Assembly (NCBI GenBank): GCA_045125095.1 | Contig: JBGVMW010000011.1 | Span: forward strand, 1-22,944 | Reading direction: 5' to 3' | Origin: JBGVMW01 sp045125095 | Lineage (GTDB): Bacteria; Bacillota; Clostridia; Lachnospirales; Lachnospiraceae | DNA: 22,944 bases | In this document: in pieces, positions 21,581 through 22,944 of the stretch | Position numbering within the stretch: the first letter of the stretch is position 1 | Layout of the letters: each line of letters begins with the position of its first letter | Translations under genes and position numbers: made by a program | The notes under the pieces: generated by a model | What the model was told of the DNA's origin: nothing | The model's input: the letters and a program-made list of their open reading frames with translations, nothing else | The model's database searches: none

Positions 21581-22774
21581 TTACTCAACCTCTGCCAGCT
21601 TCTGATTCCATGCTGTTCCTATATAGTTCCATCTCCTCTTGTGCATCAGTTTGCTGGAAATCGAGTATTTTGGCAATTCTAATAAAGTTACATTTTCTGT
21701 CTTCTGTCTCTGCTGCAATAAAATCGGGTCTGCAACAACAAGTTCGCAATTTTCTCTGTTTACTGCCTGTAGAATTTCTTCCTCTCCAATCGGATATTCT
21801 GCTTCAATCGTAAGCATTCCTTTATCTTTTCCAAAAAGAGAAACCACATCTACTCTGTCATATCCCTGTGCTAACAGTTCTACTCTGATAGAAGAAGCAA
21901 GTACGCCATCCTCTAATATTACCGCATTACGACCTTTTACCGGCTGCTTGCCAGTTACCGGCACCATAGATACTTCTAAGTTCTTTCCTTCTTCCCATAC
22001 CTTCTCTAAGCAGTTAAAATAATGCTTACTTCCTTCTTCTCCAATTGGCAATCCTGCAAGATATGGTATCTGGTATTTTTCGTACATATCCATAGCTATC
22101 AAAAGTCCAGCCTGGGAAACCGCAAGATTGATGTCTGCTTTTTTGCATTCTTTCATTCCTTCAATGGAATTCCCCATAGACAGTACACTAACGATTTCAT
22201 AGCCTTTTTCTTTTAATACGCTTTTGAATGCTGACAGATTTTCTTCGCTGATATCCAACGGTGTGGCACCTACGATATTTACTTTTCTCACAGCGGTATC
22301 ATTTTTGTCCTTCTCTGCTTGAACCGGTGGCACATAATACTCTAAAAATCTGTTCACTGCCATTACAACGCCTTCTTTGTAAGAACCTTGCATTCCGTTT
22401 GTTGCAAAACCAAATGTTGGAATTCCTGATCGATTCTCTATTTCTTTTGCTACCCCATTAAAATCAAAACCAATAATCATCGGAACCGGACTTCCCACCA
22501 ATGCAATAAAGCGCGGCTTCATTTCCTCTGCTGCCCGAAGAATCTTGTCAATATACACTTCCTCATTTCCTAAAATGGCATCTGTCTTTCGCAATGCTGT
22601 ACAATATACTAATGTCTTTGAATCATAGGAACGTGGTTCATCAAAGCCTGTATAATTACCGGTACAACCTGAGGCATCATGAATACACAACATACCACCC
22701 AATTCATATAATGCAGAGCACACGCCTGAATAATCTCCCGCAAACGGTGGAAGATATCGATATAATCGTTTCAT
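21581..22774 (-). CDS. Nitrogenase component 1-like protein (NifD/K superfamily) of unknown substrate
   Basis: The 397-residue product resembles nitrogenase component 1 and its relatives (NifE/N, BchN/B, CfbD, Nfl). The N-terminus has FAGDYSGVCSALYELGG with Cys19 and HDASGC with Cys37, at the positions of the first two cluster-ligand cysteines of NifD (Cys62, Cys88). The third ligand region, ECPIGLIGDD in NifD, reads VGSPVPMIIGFD, so Cys is replaced. Further cysteines are Cys30 and Cys58. It is short for a NifD, and the catalytic cofactor ligands of true nitrogenase were not found. AAAGGAG supports the ATG. It is first in the transporter operon. The expected NifH-like ATPase partner is not in the window and may lie beyond its right edge. 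Confidence 0.75.
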   Translation of the reverse strand: MKRLYRYLPPFAGDYSGVCSALYELGGMLCIHDASGCTGNYTGFDEPRSYDSKTLVYCTALRKTDAILGNEEVYIDKILRAAEEMKPRFIALVGSPVPMIIGFDFNGVAKEIENRSGIPTFGFATNGMQGSYKEGVVMAVNRFLEYYVPPVQAEKDKNDTAVRKVNIVGATPLDISEENLSAFKSVLKEKGYEIVSVLSMGNSIEGMKECKKADINLAVSQAGLLIAMDMYEKYQIPYLAGLPIGEEGSKHYFNCLEKVWEEGKNLEVSMVPVTGKQPVKGRNAVILEDGVLASSIRVELLAQGYDRVDVVSLFGKDKGMLTIEAEYPIGEEEILQAVNRENCELVVADPILLQQRQKTENVTLLELPKYSISSKLMHKRRWNYIGTAWNQKLAEVE

Positions 22775-22799
22775 TACAATCTCCTTTCGTAACTATGAG

Positions 22800-22805
22800 A
22801 GTATA
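22800..22805 (-). promoter_or_regulatory. Possible -10 of the nitrogenase-like/transporter operon
   Basis: TATACT on the minus strand lies 25 bp before the start codon, giving a short leader that includes AAAGGAG. The -35 region (TGGTTA) is poor, suggesting an activated or weak promoter, or that the operon continues upstream. No clear Fur or DtxR box was recognised. Confidence 0.35.
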
Positions 22806-22923
22806 GGCATTTGCGAAAGTGATAACCATCCGTAAATTGTCAGAATTGTTTGTGCAAATAGCTGCTTACTACATAGTCTATATTTGACGCGCTCTCGCTC
22901 CCTTCAAACGTAGCGGACACTAA

Positions 22924-22942
22924 GGCTGTAAAATACACAGCC
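22924..22942. repeat. Small stem-loop at the right edge
   Basis: GGCTGT (22924-22929) pairs with ACAGCC (22937-22942) around a seven-base loop. Neither strand shows a U tract. It may belong to a 3' end of a gene beyond the window. Between it and 22774 there is only non-coding DNA with a TTTGA/TCAAA dyad around a GC-rich core (22882-22907). Confidence 0.35.
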
Positions 22943-22944
22943 CA

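Noticed and set aside
21581..22774. True nitrogenase NifD
   Set aside because: Too short, third cluster cysteine missing, no cofactor-ligand motifs recognised and no nif genes around it.

Overview
The window looks like a chromosomal segment from a low-GC, endospore-forming anaerobe of the Clostridia, most likely Lachnospiraceae. The evidence is the sporulation block (spoIIGA, sigE, sigG and a ymxH-like gene), the clostridial fatty-acid operon with AccD and AccA fused in one polypeptide, and LexA boxes of Gram-positive type. The taxon is inferred from gene content and not from a search.

Layout. (1) 1-790 has no convincing gene. It is an elaborate nested inverted-repeat element: ~44-bp terminal inverted repeats enclose two long imperfect hairpins of ~200 bp that carry the same 19-nt loop in opposite orientation. 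(2) 846-5474, plus strand: spoIIGA and sigE behind a promoter laid out like the Bacillus spoIIG promoter (long spacer, Spo0A-box-like -35), then a beta-CASP metallo-beta-lactamase nuclease, sigG and a YlmC/YmxH protein. (3) 5612-13218, plus strand: a type II fatty-acid synthesis and acetyl-CoA carboxylase operon, acpP-fabD-fabG-fabF-accB-fabZ-accC-accDA. It starts at a near-consensus promoter with a FabT-like palindrome at the expected start site. fabH and an enoyl reductase are not in the window. (4) 13414-14142: a divergent sirtuin-like gene with a strong terminator. (5) 14292-16023: recA-recX behind a promoter with two LexA-box-like sites. (6) 16027-17841: a single-gene IS66-type insertion sequence with 18-bp terminal inverted repeats. 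Its leader holds two perfect DnaA boxes in a 16-bp inverted repeat. No target duplication is visible, so the junction may be rearranged. (7) 17892-22774, minus strand: a small alpha/beta-hydrolase-like protein, and an operon of a nitrogenase component 1-like protein, a lipoprotein binding protein, a FecCD permease and an ABC ATPase.

How the genes work together. SpoIIGA processes pro-sigma-E in the mother cell, and sigma-G acts later in the forespore. The Fab/Acc block builds malonyl-CoA and elongates acyl-ACP. RecA and RecX form the SOS recombinase and its modulator. The minus-strand operon couples uptake of an iron-, heme-, cobalamin- or siderophore-like compound to a nitrogenase-like protein whose substrate cannot be read from the sequence. 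The two best candidates for something undescribed are the nested-palindrome element at 1-790 and the transporter-linked nitrogenase-like protein at the right edge.
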